Assembly (NCBI RefSeq): GCF_028649475.1
Contig: NZ_JAQSIP010000004.1
Location: 372,001 to 436,000, forward strand
Direction: 5' to 3'
From: Curvibacter cyanobacteriorum
GTDB taxonomy: Bacteria > Pseudomonadota > Gammaproteobacteria > Burkholderiales > Burkholderiaceae_C
DNA: 64,000 nucleotides
Every line of letters starts with the position of its first letter. Within the stretch, counting starts at the first letter, position 1. Positions 25,577-35,378 of the stretch are shown here, piece by piece. A program made the translations under genes and the position numbers. Under the pieces are notes generated by a model. The model worked only from the letters and a program-made list of their open reading frames with translations. It was not told the DNA's origin and searched no databases.

Positions 25577-27735
25577 ATATGTTGAAGTCATGGATGAGAA
25601 CTGCATTGAGCAAGTGGGTGTCTCTGGGCGGTTTATTGGCCTTGTCTGCTTCGTTGACCTGGGCCCAGAATCCGCAAACCCTGCAGTCGGTGTCGATTGC
25701 CTCCCAATCGGGCGCGGAGATCGTTCGGTTTGATTTTGCCAACCCGGTGGATTTCAAGCCCAATGGTTTCGGGATCCAGTCACCGGCCCGCGTCGCGATT
25801 GACTTGCCGGCGGTGGGCAGTGCGCTCAACAAGAACACCGTGGAGTTTGCCCAAGGCAATGTCCGCTCGGTGAACGTGATTCAGGCCTCGGACCGTACCC
25901 GTCTGGTGCTGAACCTCAAGAAATACTCGGCCTACACCACCCAAGTGGATGGCAAGTCCGTTTTGATCACCTTCGAACCTTCGGCCACTGGGGCGCCGGT
26001 TGCTGCCGCGTTGCAGAACTCGTTTGCCGAGTCGCGCAATGCCGATGTGATGCCGCTCAAAGACGTCGATTTCCGGCGTGGCACCGACAACGCCGGCCGC
26101 GTGGTGGTGAGCCTGCCCAACAACCAGACCGGGGTGGACCTCAAGGTTCAGGGCCAGGGCCTCGTGGTGGAGTTCCTCAAGACCTCGCTGCCCGAGGGGC
26201 TGCGCCGCCGTCTGGATGTGACCGATTTCGGCACCCCGGTGAAGACCATCACCTCCAACCAGACTGGCGATCGCGTGCGGGTGCTGATCGAGCCGACCGG
26301 CGATTGGGAGCATTCTGCTTACCAAAGTGACGATCAGTTCGTGGTCGAAGTGCGCCCCAAGAAGGTCGATACCAGCAAGCTGTTGCAGGCGCCCAGCTAT
26401 GTGGGCGAGAAACTCTCGCTCAATTTCCAGAGCATCGACGTGCGCTCCCTGTTGCAGGTGATTGCGGATTTCACCAACTTCAACATCGTGACCTCGGACA
26501 CCGTGTCAGGCAACCTGACGCTGCGCCTGAAAGACGTGCCGTGGGACCAGGCCCTGCAGATCATCATGGACTCCAAAGGCCTGGGCATGCGCAAGTCGGG
26601 CAATGTGCTCTGGATTGCCCCGCGTGACGAACTGGACGCCCGCACCAAGAAGGACCTGGAGGCGCTGCAGGCCATCGAGCGGCTCGAGACCCTGCGCACC
26701 CAATCCTTCCAGCTCAACTACGCCAAGGCGTCTGAGATGGTGATCCAGCTGCGCGGTGTCGCGGGGGGGGCGATCGCTGGCAGTGCTGCTGGCGTGACCC
26801 GTTTCTTGTCCGAACGTGGCAGCGTGATCGCCGAGCCCCGCACCAACCAACTTTTTGTCACCGACACCGCCAAGAAGCTCGTCGAAGTGCAGGAATTGTT
26901 GGCCAAGCTGGACATCCCGGTGCGCCAGGTGCTGATCGAGGCGCGGATTGTCGAAGCCTCGGATACTTTCGGCCGTTCGCTGGGCGTGCGCCTGGGCGGC
27001 AGTGATTTGCGCGGGGTGAACGGCGGCAACGCGGGTTACGCACTGGGGGGCGGCAACCGTGTCGCGTTTGGCGGCTCGTACGATGCCGTGTCGTCCACCA
27101 CCGGTGAGACCGCCAACGTGATGACCACCACCAACACCAGCTTTGTCAACCTGCCTGCCGCGGGGCAGGGGGGGTATTCAGCGTCATCGTTTGCCTTGTC
27201 GATTTTCAATTCGGCCGCCAACCGTTTCCTGAACCTTGAAATCTCGGCCCTGGAAGCCGACGGCAAGGGCAAGGTGGTGTCCAGCCCGCGGGTGATCACG
27301 GCCGACCAGACCAAGGCCTTGATCGAGCAGGGCACCGAGTTCCCTTACCAGCAGGCGACCTCGAGCGGTGCCACGTCGGTGGCTTTCCGCAAAGCCAACC
27401 TGAAACTGGAGGTGACGCCGCAGATCACCCCCGAAGGCAACATCATCCTTGACTTGGACATCAACAAGGACAGCAAGGGTGAGACCACGGCCCAGGGCAT
27501 TGCGATCAACACGAAGCACATCAAGACCCAAGTCCTGGTTGAGAATGGCGGCACGGTCGTGATCGGCGGTATTTTTGAGTTGACGGAGTCCGATAGCGAG
27601 GCCAAGGTGCCGTTGCTGGGTGACATCCCGGTCATGGGCAACCTGTTCAAGTCCAAGACCAAGTCGACCAACAAACAGGAAATGCTGGTGTTCATCACGC
27701 CAAAGATGGTGTCTGATCGCGCCACCAATCGTTAA
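25573..27735 (+). CDS. pilQ: Type IV pilus secretin PilQ
   Basis: 720 residues. Signal peptide (to about residue 32, SLTWAQ), two AMIN-type domains (about 35-260, peptidoglycan binding), N0/STN and secretin N1 domains (SLNFQSIDVRSLLQVIADFTNFNIV...), and the C-terminal secretin barrel with VPLLGDIPVMGNLFKSKTKSTNKQEMLVFITPKMV. The outer-membrane pore for the pilus. It overlaps pilP at the start and the following lipoprotein frame at the stop. A run of eight G is at 26763-26770. Confidence 0.96.
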   Translation: MNMLKSWMRTALSKWVSLGGLLALSASLTWAQNPQTLQSVSIASQSGAEIVRFDFANPVDFKPNGFGIQSPARVAIDLPAVGSALNKNTVEFAQGNVRSVNVIQASDRTRLVLNLKKYSAYTTQVDGKSVLITFEPSATGAPVAAALQNSFAESRNADVMPLKDVDFRRGTDNAGRVVVSLPNNQTGVDLKVQGQGLVVEFLKTSLPEGLRRRLDVTDFGTPVKTITSNQTGDRVRVLIEPTGDWEHSAYQSDDQFVVEVRPKKVDTSKLLQAPSYVGEKLSLNFQSIDVRSLLQVIADFTNFNIVTSDTVSGNLTLRLKDVPWDQALQIIMDSKGLGMRKSGNVLWIAPRDELDARTKKDLEALQAIERLETLRTQSFQLNYAKASEMVIQLRGVAGGAIAGSAAGVTRFLSERGSVIAEPRTNQLFVTDTAKKLVEVQELLAKLDIPVRQVLIEARIVEASDTFGRSLGVRLGGSDLRGVNGGNAGYALGGGNRVAFGGSYDAVSSTTGETANVMTTTNTSFVNLPAAGQGGYSASSFALSIFNSAANRFLNLEISALEADGKGKVVSSPRVITADQTKALIEQGTEFPYQQATSSGATSVAFRKANLKLEVTPQITPEGNIILDLDINKDSKGETTAQGIAINTKHIKTQVLVENGGTVVIGGIFELTESDSEAKVPLLGDIPVMGNLFKSKTKSTNKQEMLVFITPKMVSDRATNR

Positions 27736-27755
27736 TGGGGCTGGAGGGTTTGTTT

Positions 27756-29441
27756 GTGAATTATTTGAAATACGGTTTCGTTGTGCTCGTTGCGGGCTTG
27801 TTGACGGCTTGCGGCGGTGGCGGCGGCAGCGCAGGCACTACCTCGGGTGGGTCTTCCTCGACCTCCAGCGCCACACCCACGGTGGTGGTGACCCTGACGG
27901 ACACCACGGGCAATGCCCTGGGCGTCCCCGTCACTTTGCAGTCTGGCTCCACTTACCTGGCCCAGGCCCAGGTGTTGGACGCCCGGAGCACCCCGATCGT
28001 CAACCAGTTGGTGTCCTTCGCCGGGGACACGTCCCTGGTCACTTTGTCGCCTGCCACGGCCCTGACGGACACCAGCGGCGTGGCCAGGGTTCAGGTTTCT
28101 CCGTTGTCGTTGGCTGGTGCGGGCACCATCGTGGCCACCTCGTCCATTGGCGGTTCGTCGGTGACCTCCAACGCGGCGGCTTATCAGGTCGCGGCCAAGA
28201 ACGTGGCGGCGTCTCTGACCTACGTCTCTGGCACACCCACCGTGGCCGTCATCAGCTCGGCGACCACCGGCGTCAAACAACTGAACGCCAAGTTCCAGTT
28301 GCTCAACGAACAAGGGCTGGGCCTGTCGGGCCAGTCGGTGACCCTGAGTCTCAATGCCCAGGCCATCTCGTCGGGCGTGACCTTCCTGGCCAACGGCCTC
28401 AACACAACCGCCAGCCAGGTGCTGACGACCGATGCCTCGGGCAATGTGCAAGCCATCCTCAGCTCGGGCACCCTGCCAACCCCGATCCTGGTCACGGCCA
28501 AGCTGACCAACAACAGCAACATCCAGGCGAACTCGGTGGGACTGGCCGTGACCAACGGTCGTCCGACCCAACTGCGCTCGTCGATCGCCGCCACGGTGCT
28601 CAATCTGGAAGCCTCGGGCGGGGGCACCAGCATCATTCAAGGTGTGCAAACCACCATTTCGGTGCTGCTGTCGGACCGCCTGGGCAACCCGATCCCCGCG
28701 GGCACGGTGGTCAATCTGGTGGCTTCCCACGGCCAGGTGACGGGCTCTTGCCTGGTCGATGCCACCTCGGGTTGCACGGCCACTTGGACCTCGGCAGGTG
28801 AGCGCCCCAGCAGCGGTTTGTTGACCGTGCTGGCCTACCTGGATGGTGAAGAAGATTTCGTCGATGCCAACGGCAACAACCAATACGACGCGGGCGAGTC
28901 CTTTACCGATGTGGGTCAGGTGTACCTGCCCAAAGACCCCAAGGCAGCGGCCTTCAACTCGCTGGTGGACCAACCCATCGCGGGCGGCATGACGGGCAAT
29001 GTGGCCTGCAACAGTGTGGGCAGCGTGGCCTACCAAATGCCGAACACCTGCGATGGTCTCTGGAGCAGCTCGATCCGCGTTCGCAAGGGCGTCACCCTCA
29101 GCTGGTCCAGCGGCGTGGCCTCTTGGGGCGGCGTGAGCAGCAACACGGGTGCTGTTTTCACGGTCACGGTGTCGGATGACTTGGGCAACGCCTTGCCCAA
29201 CAAGACCGCGCTGTCGGCCACGGGCAACTGCACCACGGGCACGGGCACGGCCACGACCGCGGTGGTGCCGGCACTGGTGGTGTCGCCCACGACGGTGCCC
29301 AACACCATCAGCCCGACCGTGGTGTCGGTCGCATTGACGCCGACCAGCACGCTCACTTCCTTCTCTGGTGGTGCTTGCACCATCAACCTGACGGCCACGT
29401 CGCCAGCGGGTCTGGTCACCACCCGCCGCTACTCGTTCTAA
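27756..29441 (+). CDS. Ig-like (Big_1/invasin-type) repeat lipoprotein at the end of the pilus operon
   Basis: 561 residues from GTG 27756, which has GGAGG at 27743-27747; ATG 27735, on the last base of pilQ, lacks a ribosome binding site. Lipoprotein signal with Cys19 in LLTACGGGGG, a Gly/Ser linker, then about four Ig-like modules (about 40-130, 150-270, 280-370, 450-560) with TDTSGVARVQV and LTTDASGNVQA turns typical of invasin-like folds. Residues 370-381, DANGNNQYDAGE, match an EF-hand-like calcium loop (D1, N3, N5, D9, E12). Function is not known. Position suggests an adhesin or a pilus-linked surface protein (inference). A terminator follows. Confidence 0.7.
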   Translation: MNYLKYGFVVLVAGLLTACGGGGGSAGTTSGGSSSTSSATPTVVVTLTDTTGNALGVPVTLQSGSTYLAQAQVLDARSTPIVNQLVSFAGDTSLVTLSPATALTDTSGVARVQVSPLSLAGAGTIVATSSIGGSSVTSNAAAYQVAAKNVAASLTYVSGTPTVAVISSATTGVKQLNAKFQLLNEQGLGLSGQSVTLSLNAQAISSGVTFLANGLNTTASQVLTTDASGNVQAILSSGTLPTPILVTAKLTNNSNIQANSVGLAVTNGRPTQLRSSIAATVLNLEASGGGTSIIQGVQTTISVLLSDRLGNPIPAGTVVNLVASHGQVTGSCLVDATSGCTATWTSAGERPSSGLLTVLAYLDGEEDFVDANGNNQYDAGESFTDVGQVYLPKDPKAAAFNSLVDQPIAGGMTGNVACNSVGSVAYQMPNTCDGLWSSSIRVRKGVTLSWSSGVASWGGVSSNTGAVFTVTVSDDLGNALPNKTALSATGNCTTGTGTATTAVVPALVVSPTTVPNTISPTVVSVALTPTSTLTSFSGGACTINLTATSPAGLVTTRRYSF

Positions 29442-29462
29442 ACTCAGGGTTTTGACGACGAC

Positions 29463-29497
29463 CGCCTGGCAACTCGGTTGCCAGGCGTTTGTCTTTC
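29463..29497 (+). terminator. Rho-independent terminator of the pilM-Q-lipoprotein operon
   Basis: CGCCTGGCAA (29463-29472) pairs with TTGCCAGGCG (29478-29487) around CTCGG, followed by TTTGTCTTTCT. This places the Ig-like lipoprotein in the same transcript as pilQ and gives aroK a separate start. Confidence 0.85.
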
Positions 29498-29539
29498 TGA
29501 GACTGGCTTGCCCGCGGTCGTGACGAACCTGAAATTCAC

Positions 29540-30091
29540 ATGCTTTGTGTCCTGATCGGAATGCCTGGCTCCGGCAAATCGACTGTCGGGCGGCAGCTTG
29601 CGCGCCGCTTGGGGCTGCCCTTTCTCGACACGGACCAGGTGCTGGAGACCCGGCTGGGGTGTTCGATCCGTGAGTTCTTTGAGGCCCAGGGGGAGTCGGC
29701 TTTTCGTGACCGCGAGGAGCAGACCCTGGCTGAATGCCTGGCGCAGGAGCGGGGCGTGGTGTCCACCGGCGGCGGCATCGTGCTGCGCCCAGGCAACCGG
29801 CAGCGCCTGCAGCAGGCGCCGTGTGTCATTTACCTGCGAGCCAGTCCCGAGGACATCTACCGCCGACTGCGGCACGACACCAGCCGCCCGCTCTTGCAGG
29901 TGGCCGATCCGCTGCGCAAGCTCAAGGAGCTCTACGCCGACCGCGACCCGCTCTACCGGGAGTCGTCTCGCTTTGTGGTGGAGACCGGCCGGCCCACCGT
30001 GGCGGCGCTGGTGAACATGATTTCCATGCAGCTGGACCTGGCCTTGCCAGACCGTCTGGGTGCGCGCACGGGCGAAACGCCTAAACTCTGA
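29540..30091 (+). CDS. aroK: Shikimate kinase
   Basis: 183 residues; phosphorylates shikimate with ATP in aromatic amino-acid synthesis. Walker [10 protein letters not shown] (7-15), DTDQVLE with the shikimate/magnesium aspartates, [13 protein letters not shown] shikimate-binding glycine loop, and RPLLQ lid arginine. Followed 64 bp later by aroB; pilQ-aroK-aroB is a common proteobacterial order, here interrupted by the Ig-like lipoprotein. Confidence 0.96.
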   Translation: MLCVLIGMPGSGKSTVGRQLARRLGLPFLDTDQVLETRLGCSIREFFEAQGESAFRDREEQTLAECLAQERGVVSTGGGIVLRPGNRQRLQQAPCVIYLRASPEDIYRRLRHDTSRPLLQVADPLRKLKELYADRDPLYRESSRFVVETGRPTVAALVNMISMQLDLALPDRLGARTGETPKL

Positions 30092-30155
30092 GGTTGGCTG
30101 CCGCAAGCGGGAGCTGTCGATCCTTGTTCCACGTTTTCTTGCGAGCTTTGCCACC

Positions 30156-31271
30156 ATGTCTTCGCCATCCACCGCCGCCCGAGTGGGCATCCACCTGGGC
30201 GAGCGCAGTTACGACATCCTGATCGGTCCTGATCTGCTGGATCAGGCGGCTGCCTTCGACGGCGTGCCCGCCAGCCGATCGGCCCTTATCGTCACCAACA
30301 CCACGGTGGCGCCGCTGTACCTGGCGCGCCTGAAAGCGGCGCTGGCTTCACGCCATGCGGTGTTGCACGAAGTCATCCTGCCCGATGGCGAGGCCTACAA
30401 GACCTGGGACACCCTGAACCTTGTGTTTGACGCCTTGCTGGGCCAAGGCTGCGACCGCAAGACCGTGTTGTATGCCCTGGGGGGCGGCGTGATTGGTGAC
30501 ATGACGGGGTTTGCCGCCGCGGCCTACATGCGTGGCGTGCCCTTTGTGCAGGTGCCCACCACCTTGCTGTCCCAGGTGGATTCGTCGGTCGGGGGCAAAA
30601 CCGCCATCAACCACCCGTTGGGCAAGAACATGATCGGGGCCTTCTATCAGCCGCAGAAAGTCCTGTGCGACCTGGCCGTGTTGCGCACCTTGCCGGCCCG
30701 CGAGCTCAGCGCCGGGCTGGCCGAGGTCATCAAATACGGCCCGATTGCCGACACCGCCTTCCTCGACTGGATTGAAGCCCACATCGATGGCCTGCGCGCC
30801 TGCGACCAGTCGCTGATGGCCCATGCGGTGCAGCGCAGTTGCGAGATCAAGGCCGAGGTGGTGGGGGTGGATGAGCGCGAATCGGGCCTGCGCGCCATCC
30901 TCAACTTTGGCCACACTTTTGGCCATGCCATCGAAGCCGGCCTGGGTTACGGTCAATGGCTGCACGGCGAAGCCGTGGGTTGCGGCATGGTGATGGCGGC
31001 CCAGTTGTCGCTGCGCCTGGGCTTGGTCGAGGCCGACTGGGTGGCCCGGCTGACGCGCCTGATCGCCGCGGCGGGTCTGCCGGTCCAAGCCCCGGTGCTG
31101 GACGCGAACGACAATGCGGGCCGCTACCTGAGCCTGATGCGCGTCGACAAAAAGGCCGAGGCGGGCGAGATCAAGTTCGTGCTCATCGACTCACCGGGGC
31201 GCGCTGTGGTGCGCGGTGCACCTGACGCCTTGGTGCGCGAGGTCATCGACGCCTGCACCGTGGCGGCCTGA
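30156..31271 (+). CDS. aroB: 3-dehydroquinate synthase
   Basis: 371 residues from ATG 30156. Converts DAHP to 3-dehydroquinate with NAD and a divalent metal. [10 protein letters not shown], the nucleotide loop [39 protein letters not shown], and metal-ligand histidines in [11 protein letters not shown] and [11 protein letters not shown] are clear. Length matches the family. Two bases separate it from dgt, so aroB and dgt are co-transcribed. Confidence 0.97.
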   Translation: MSSPSTAARVGIHLGERSYDILIGPDLLDQAAAFDGVPASRSALIVTNTTVAPLYLARLKAALASRHAVLHEVILPDGEAYKTWDTLNLVFDALLGQGCDRKTVLYALGGGVIGDMTGFAAAAYMRGVPFVQVPTTLLSQVDSSVGGKTAINHPLGKNMIGAFYQPQKVLCDLAVLRTLPARELSAGLAEVIKYGPIADTAFLDWIEAHIDGLRACDQSLMAHAVQRSCEIKAEVVGVDERESGLRAILNFGHTFGHAIEAGLGYGQWLHGEAVGCGMVMAAQLSLRLGLVEADWVARLTRLIAAAGLPVQAPVLDANDNAGRYLSLMRVDKKAEAGEIKFVLIDSPGRAVVRGAPDALVREVIDACTVAA

Positions 31272-31273
31272 AC

Positions 31274-32458
31274 ATGGTGGCGCTGCCCGAGCTGGCCGGG
31301 GGCCGAGCCCTGGCACCCTATGCCTGCGACCCCGACCAGAGCCGCGGACGGCGCTACCCCGAGGTGGCTGCGCCCACCCGCAGCGAGTTCCAGCGCGACC
31401 GCGATCGCATCGTGCACAGCACGGCATTCCGGCGTCTGGTCTACAAGACCCAGGTGTTTCTGAACCACGAGGGTGACCTGTTTCGCACCCGCATGACGCA
31501 TTCCCTGGAGGTGGCCCAGCTCGGGCGCTCCATCGCACGTTCGCTGGGGCTCAACGAGGACCTGGTCGAAGCCATTGCCCTGGCCCATGACCTGGGGCAC
31601 ACCCCGTTCGGGCACGCGGGGCAGGATGCCCTGCACGAGTGCCTGCGTGCACACGGCGCAGCGGACGCCGACGGCTTCGAGCACAACCTGCAAAGCCTGC
31701 GCGTGGTGGACGAACTCGAAGAGCGTTACCCCCGCTACAACGGCTTGAACCTCAGCTTTGAGACCCGCGAGGGCATCCTCAAGCACTGCTCGCTGGCCCA
31801 CGCGCGTCAGATCGAGGCGGTCGAGCCTGGCGGGGTGGGGCGCCGCTTCATCGACCGCACCCAACCCAGCCTTGAAGCGCAGCTTTGCAACCTGGCCGAT
31901 GAGATCGCCTACAACGCGCACGACATCGACGACGGGGTGCGCTCCGGCCTCATCACCCTGGAGCAGTTGCAGGCCGTGCCGCTGTTCGAGCGTTACCGCC
32001 AGCAGACCCTCGACGAGTTCCCGCAACTGGCCGACCAAGCCGGTCGGCGCCTGTTGTACGAGGCCATCCGCCGCATGCTGAGCCAGCAGGTCTACGACGT
32101 GATCGAGGCCACCGCCGCGGCACTGGCGCAGCAACCCCTGCACCATGTCGACGACGTGCGACGGGCCGGACCGCTGCTGTGCTTCACGCCCGCCATGCGG
32201 GCGGAGTCGACGCAACTCAAGCAGTTCTTGTTCAAAAACCTCTACCGTCACCCCAGCGTGATGGAGACCACCCACCGGGCGCGCCAGGTGGTGGCCGAGT
32301 TGTTTGAGCGCTTCTTGCGCGATCCCCACGAGATGCGGCCGCGCTTTGCGGCCCGCGCCGACACCGCTCGCGCGGTGGCCGACTACATCGCGGGCATGAC
32401 CGACCGCTATGCCTTGCGTGAGCACGAACGCCTCACGGGGCAGCGATTGCTGTCGTGA
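31274..32458 (+). CDS. dgt: Deoxyguanosinetriphosphate triphosphohydrolase-like protein
   Basis: 394 residues, HD-domain dNTPase type 2. Metal site: H76 in RMTHSLEV, H105-D106 in LAHDLGHTPFGHAG, and the later aspartate in LADEIAYNAHDIDDG. Cleaves dNTPs to deoxynucleosides and triphosphate; substrate preference of this subgroup is not settled. Starts two bases after aroB and overlaps the MFS gene by four bases. Confidence 0.93.
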   Translation: MVALPELAGGRALAPYACDPDQSRGRRYPEVAAPTRSEFQRDRDRIVHSTAFRRLVYKTQVFLNHEGDLFRTRMTHSLEVAQLGRSIARSLGLNEDLVEAIALAHDLGHTPFGHAGQDALHECLRAHGAADADGFEHNLQSLRVVDELEERYPRYNGLNLSFETREGILKHCSLAHARQIEAVEPGGVGRRFIDRTQPSLEAQLCNLADEIAYNAHDIDDGVRSGLITLEQLQAVPLFERYRQQTLDEFPQLADQAGRRLLYEAIRRMLSQQVYDVIEATAAALAQQPLHHVDDVRRAGPLLCFTPAMRAESTQLKQFLFKNLYRHPSVMETTHRARQVVAELFERFLRDPHEMRPRFAARADTARAVADYIAGMTDRYALREHERLTGQRLLS

Positions 32459-33684
32459 CGACTGGGGCGGTGACGCCGCCGCGACGCCGGGTCTGGGCCT
32501 GGGTGGTGGTGGCTGCCGGGGTGGCCGCGGCCCTGCATGTGGCCAAGCTCGCGCCGGCCTTGCCGGTGTGGCGCCAGGACTGGGGCCTGACGCTGGCGCA
32601 GGCCGGCTGGTTGCTGTCCACCGTGCAGGCTGCGGGCATGGTGTTGGGCGCCCTGATGGGCGGCCTCGCCGATGCCTGGGGTCTGCGCCGCTGTGCGCTG
32701 CTGGGCCTGGGTGTGCTCAGCGTGGCCAGTGCCCTGGCGCCGGCGGCCCAGGCCGTGTCCACCTTGCTGGCCTTGCGAGCGCTGGAGGGCTTGGGTTTTC
32801 TGCTGGCCACCATGCCCGCCGCAGGCCTGCTGCGCCGCCATGTGCCGCCGCAGCGCCTGGCGCTCATGCTCGGGGTGTGGGGCTGCTACATGCCGTTGGC
32901 CACCGCGCTGGCCCTGCTGCTGGGCCCCTGGGTCCTGACCCATTGGCACTGGGCTGTCTGGTGGTGGGGGGCGGCGGCCGCCACCGCCCTGATGGGGGCC
33001 CTGCTGGCCTGGCGCTTGCCCCCTGATCCTGCTGGTGGCGCGGTCCCGGCCGAGCGTCGGCATGGGGCCGGGCGGGGCTTGTGGTTGCGGCTGCGCCAGA
33101 CCTGGTCGTCGACCGGGCCCTGGGTGGTCGCGGGGGCTTTTGCGCTGTATTCGGGCCAATGGTTGGCGGTGATCGGTTTCCTGCCGTCCATGCTGGCGCC
33201 CGAGGCTTGGTCGCCCGTGCAGGCCGCATGGCTGATGGCGGGCTTGGCGGGCGTCAACATGTTGGGCAACTTGTCGGGCGGGGCCTTGCAGCACCGGGGC
33301 GTCCTGCCCGCCCAGCTGCTGGTGTTGGGCTTTGGGGGCATGGCGGTGGGCAGTGTCTGGGCCTTTCAGTCCGCCTGGCCGCTGTCGTTTGAAGTCCGCA
33401 TGGTCGGGGTGCTGTTGTTCTCGCTGATCGGTGGTGTCATTCCGGCGACCTTGTTTGGGCAGGCTGTGAAAGTCGCGCCAGACGAGGGTTGCATCAGCAC
33501 CACGGTGGGCTGGATGCAGCAGTGCTCCTCGTTGGGGCAGTTCCTGGGCCCGCCAGCGGTGGGGGCCTTGGCGGTCTGGTGCGGCGGCTGGCAGTGGACC
33601 TGGGTGGCGACCGGTACCTGCTCTGTCCTGGGCATGGGCCTGGCCTGGGTGCTGTCGCGCACGGTGCCAGCTCGGGCGCGCTGA
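32455..33684 (+). CDS. MFS transporter, CynX/NimT-like
   Basis: 409 residues from GTG 32455 (GTGA overlap with dgt). Twelve hydrophobic segments; the loop 2-3 signature is GGLADAWGLRRCALLGLG, close to the MFS G-x3-D-x2-G-R/K consensus. Best resemblance is to the CynX/NimT branch (cyanate, nitroimidazole and related small anions), but substrate cannot be read from sequence. It ends a short aroB-dgt-MFS transcript. Confidence 0.82.
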   Translation: MTTGAVTPPRRRVWAWVVVAAGVAAALHVAKLAPALPVWRQDWGLTLAQAGWLLSTVQAAGMVLGALMGGLADAWGLRRCALLGLGVLSVASALAPAAQAVSTLLALRALEGLGFLLATMPAAGLLRRHVPPQRLALMLGVWGCYMPLATALALLLGPWVLTHWHWAVWWWGAAAATALMGALLAWRLPPDPAGGAVPAERRHGAGRGLWLRLRQTWSSTGPWVVAGAFALYSGQWLAVIGFLPSMLAPEAWSPVQAAWLMAGLAGVNMLGNLSGGALQHRGVLPAQLLVLGFGGMAVGSVWAFQSAWPLSFEVRMVGVLLFSLIGGVIPATLFGQAVKVAPDEGCISTTVGWMQQCSSLGQFLGPPAVGALAVWCGGWQWTWVATGTCSVLGMGLAWVLSRTVPARAR

Positions 33685-33811
33685 GCCCTTGCCGGGTTTG
33701 CGTGGTCTGGCCGGTAAAATCGAGGCTTCTCCTCTTGGACGGGCGCTGGCTTGTGACTTTTCTGTTTTCTTCCCTGTCGCTCGCGGCGCCTGACGCCGAG
33801 GGGCGTTCCAC

Positions 33812-34393
33812 ATGACGCTGCTGACCCCTGACGCGGCCCGCGAGGCTCAGGTGGTGGCGGACACCCGGCGCTGGCTCGAGCGGGCCGTGATCGGCCTCAA
33901 CCTGTGCCCGTTCGCCAAGTCGGTGTACGTCAAGAACCAGGTGCACTTCGTGGTGGATTTCGGCACCGAGCCCGAGGCCTTGCTGAGCACGCTCGAGGCC
34001 GAGTTGCGGGCCCTGGCCCAGGCCGATCCCGCCGAACGGGACACCACCCTGTTGGTGCTGCCCGACGCCTTGAGCGATTTCCTGGACTTCAACGATTTCC
34101 TCGGCTGGGCCGACGAGGTGCTGGAGCGCCTCGCGTTGGACGGCGAACTGCAGATCGCCAGCTTCCACCCGCAGTTCCAGTTTGCGGGCACCCGGCCGGA
34201 CGACATCAGCAACTGCACCAACCGCGGCCCTTACCCGACCCTGCACCTGCTGCGCGAGGCCAGCATCGACCGGGCGGTCGAGGTGTTCCCCGAAGCGGAA
34301 TTGATTTACGAGCGCAACATCGAGACGCTGGAGCGCCTGGGCCATGAAGGCTGGGCGGCACTGGACGTCGAGGCCCACCGGACCACCCCATGA
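33812..34393 (+). CDS. DUF1415 family protein
   Basis: 193 residues. Family marks are GLNLCPFAKSVY near 31-42 and ASFHPQFQFAGT near 131-142, with DISNCTNRGPYPTLHLLRE after it. The function of DUF1415 is not established. Cysteines at the CPFA and NCTN motifs and a histidine between them could bind a metal (inference). A TAAAAT box lies at 33715-33720. The stop overlaps the start of the methyltransferase by four bases, so the two are made together. Confidence 0.88.
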   Translation: MTLLTPDAAREAQVVADTRRWLERAVIGLNLCPFAKSVYVKNQVHFVVDFGTEPEALLSTLEAELRALAQADPAERDTTLLVLPDALSDFLDFNDFLGWADEVLERLALDGELQIASFHPQFQFAGTRPDDISNCTNRGPYPTLHLLREASIDRAVEVFPEAELIYERNIETLERLGHEGWAALDVEAHRTTP

Positions 34394-35328
34394 AGAAGAA
34401 CAAGACCCAGGCAGCCGCCACGCCCCAACGCGGAGCGGCGGCTGTGGACGCCGCACTGGCGGCCGAGCTCAAGCCTGGCCAGTCGATCGAACTGCTCAAG
34501 GAACTGCACATCCTGACCCGCGAGGGCCGGCTCAACCAGGACTCCCGGCGCAAGCTCAAGCAGGTCTACCACCTGTTTCAGTTCATCGAGAAACTGTTGC
34601 ATGAACTGCCCGCCCGCGACGGTGGGCCCACCCTGGCCGACCACGGCGCGGGCAAGTCGTACCTGGGTTTCATCATTTATGACCTGTTCTTCAAAGCCCT
34701 GGGGCAGGGCCACATCTATGGCGTCGAAACCCGTGCTGAACTGGTCGAACGCTCGCAGGCGCTGGCCCAGCGACTGGGTTTTTCGCGCATGGCCTTCGTC
34801 AACACCACGGTGGCCGAGTCGCTGAGCGACCAGCGCCTGCCCGAGCAAATTGACGTGGTCACGGCCTTGCATGCCTGTGACACCGCGACCGACGACGCGA
34901 TCGCGTTTGGCTTGCAGAAGCGCGCGCGCTTCATGGTGCTGGTGCCCTGCTGTCAGGCCGAGGTGGCCAGTTGTCTGCGCGAGAGCAAGGCCTTGTCGCT
35001 GTCGCGCACGCCGCTGGCCGAGCTGTGGCGCCACCCGCTGCACACCCGTGAGATGGGCAGCCAGATCACCAACGTGCTGCGCTGCCTGTACCTGGAAGCC
35101 TGTGGCTACCAGGTCACCGTCACCGAGTTGGTGGGTTGGGAGCACAGCATGAAGAACGAGCTGATCCTGGCCCGCTACACCGGCCAGAAGAAGCGCAGCG
35201 CGGCCGAGCGCCTGCAGGCCCTGTTGGCCGAGTTCGGGCTGCAATCGTTGCAGGCCACCCGTTACCCCCTGCCGGCCCAGGGGGCGGCCCTGGCTACGGC
35301 CCCGGACGCAGCGCCCTCAGCGGCCTGA
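34390..35328 (+). CDS. Class I SAM-dependent methyltransferase (METTL25/GSTCD-like)
   Basis: 312 residues. SAM motif I is ADHGAGKSYLGFIIYDLF, motif IV region VTALHACDTATDDAI, followed by VLVPCCQAEV. The AGKSYLG / ALHACD / PCCQ set is seen in bacterial proteins related to METTL25 and GSTCD, generally suspected to act on RNA or protein, without a proven substrate known to me. Lysine-rich N terminus. Overlaps the DUF1415 gene by four bases. Confidence 0.8.
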   Translation: MKKNKTQAAATPQRGAAAVDAALAAELKPGQSIELLKELHILTREGRLNQDSRRKLKQVYHLFQFIEKLLHELPARDGGPTLADHGAGKSYLGFIIYDLFFKALGQGHIYGVETRAELVERSQALAQRLGFSRMAFVNTTVAESLSDQRLPEQIDVVTALHACDTATDDAIAFGLQKRARFMVLVPCCQAEVASCLRESKALSLSRTPLAELWRHPLHTREMGSQITNVLRCLYLEACGYQVTVTELVGWEHSMKNELILARYTGQKKRSAAERLQALLAEFGLQSLQATRYPLPAQGAALATAPDAAPSAA

Positions 35329-35378
35329 TCTGCTCACCCGCCCGCCGCGCGCCCGCTGTCCTTGCCCGCTCCGTTGCC

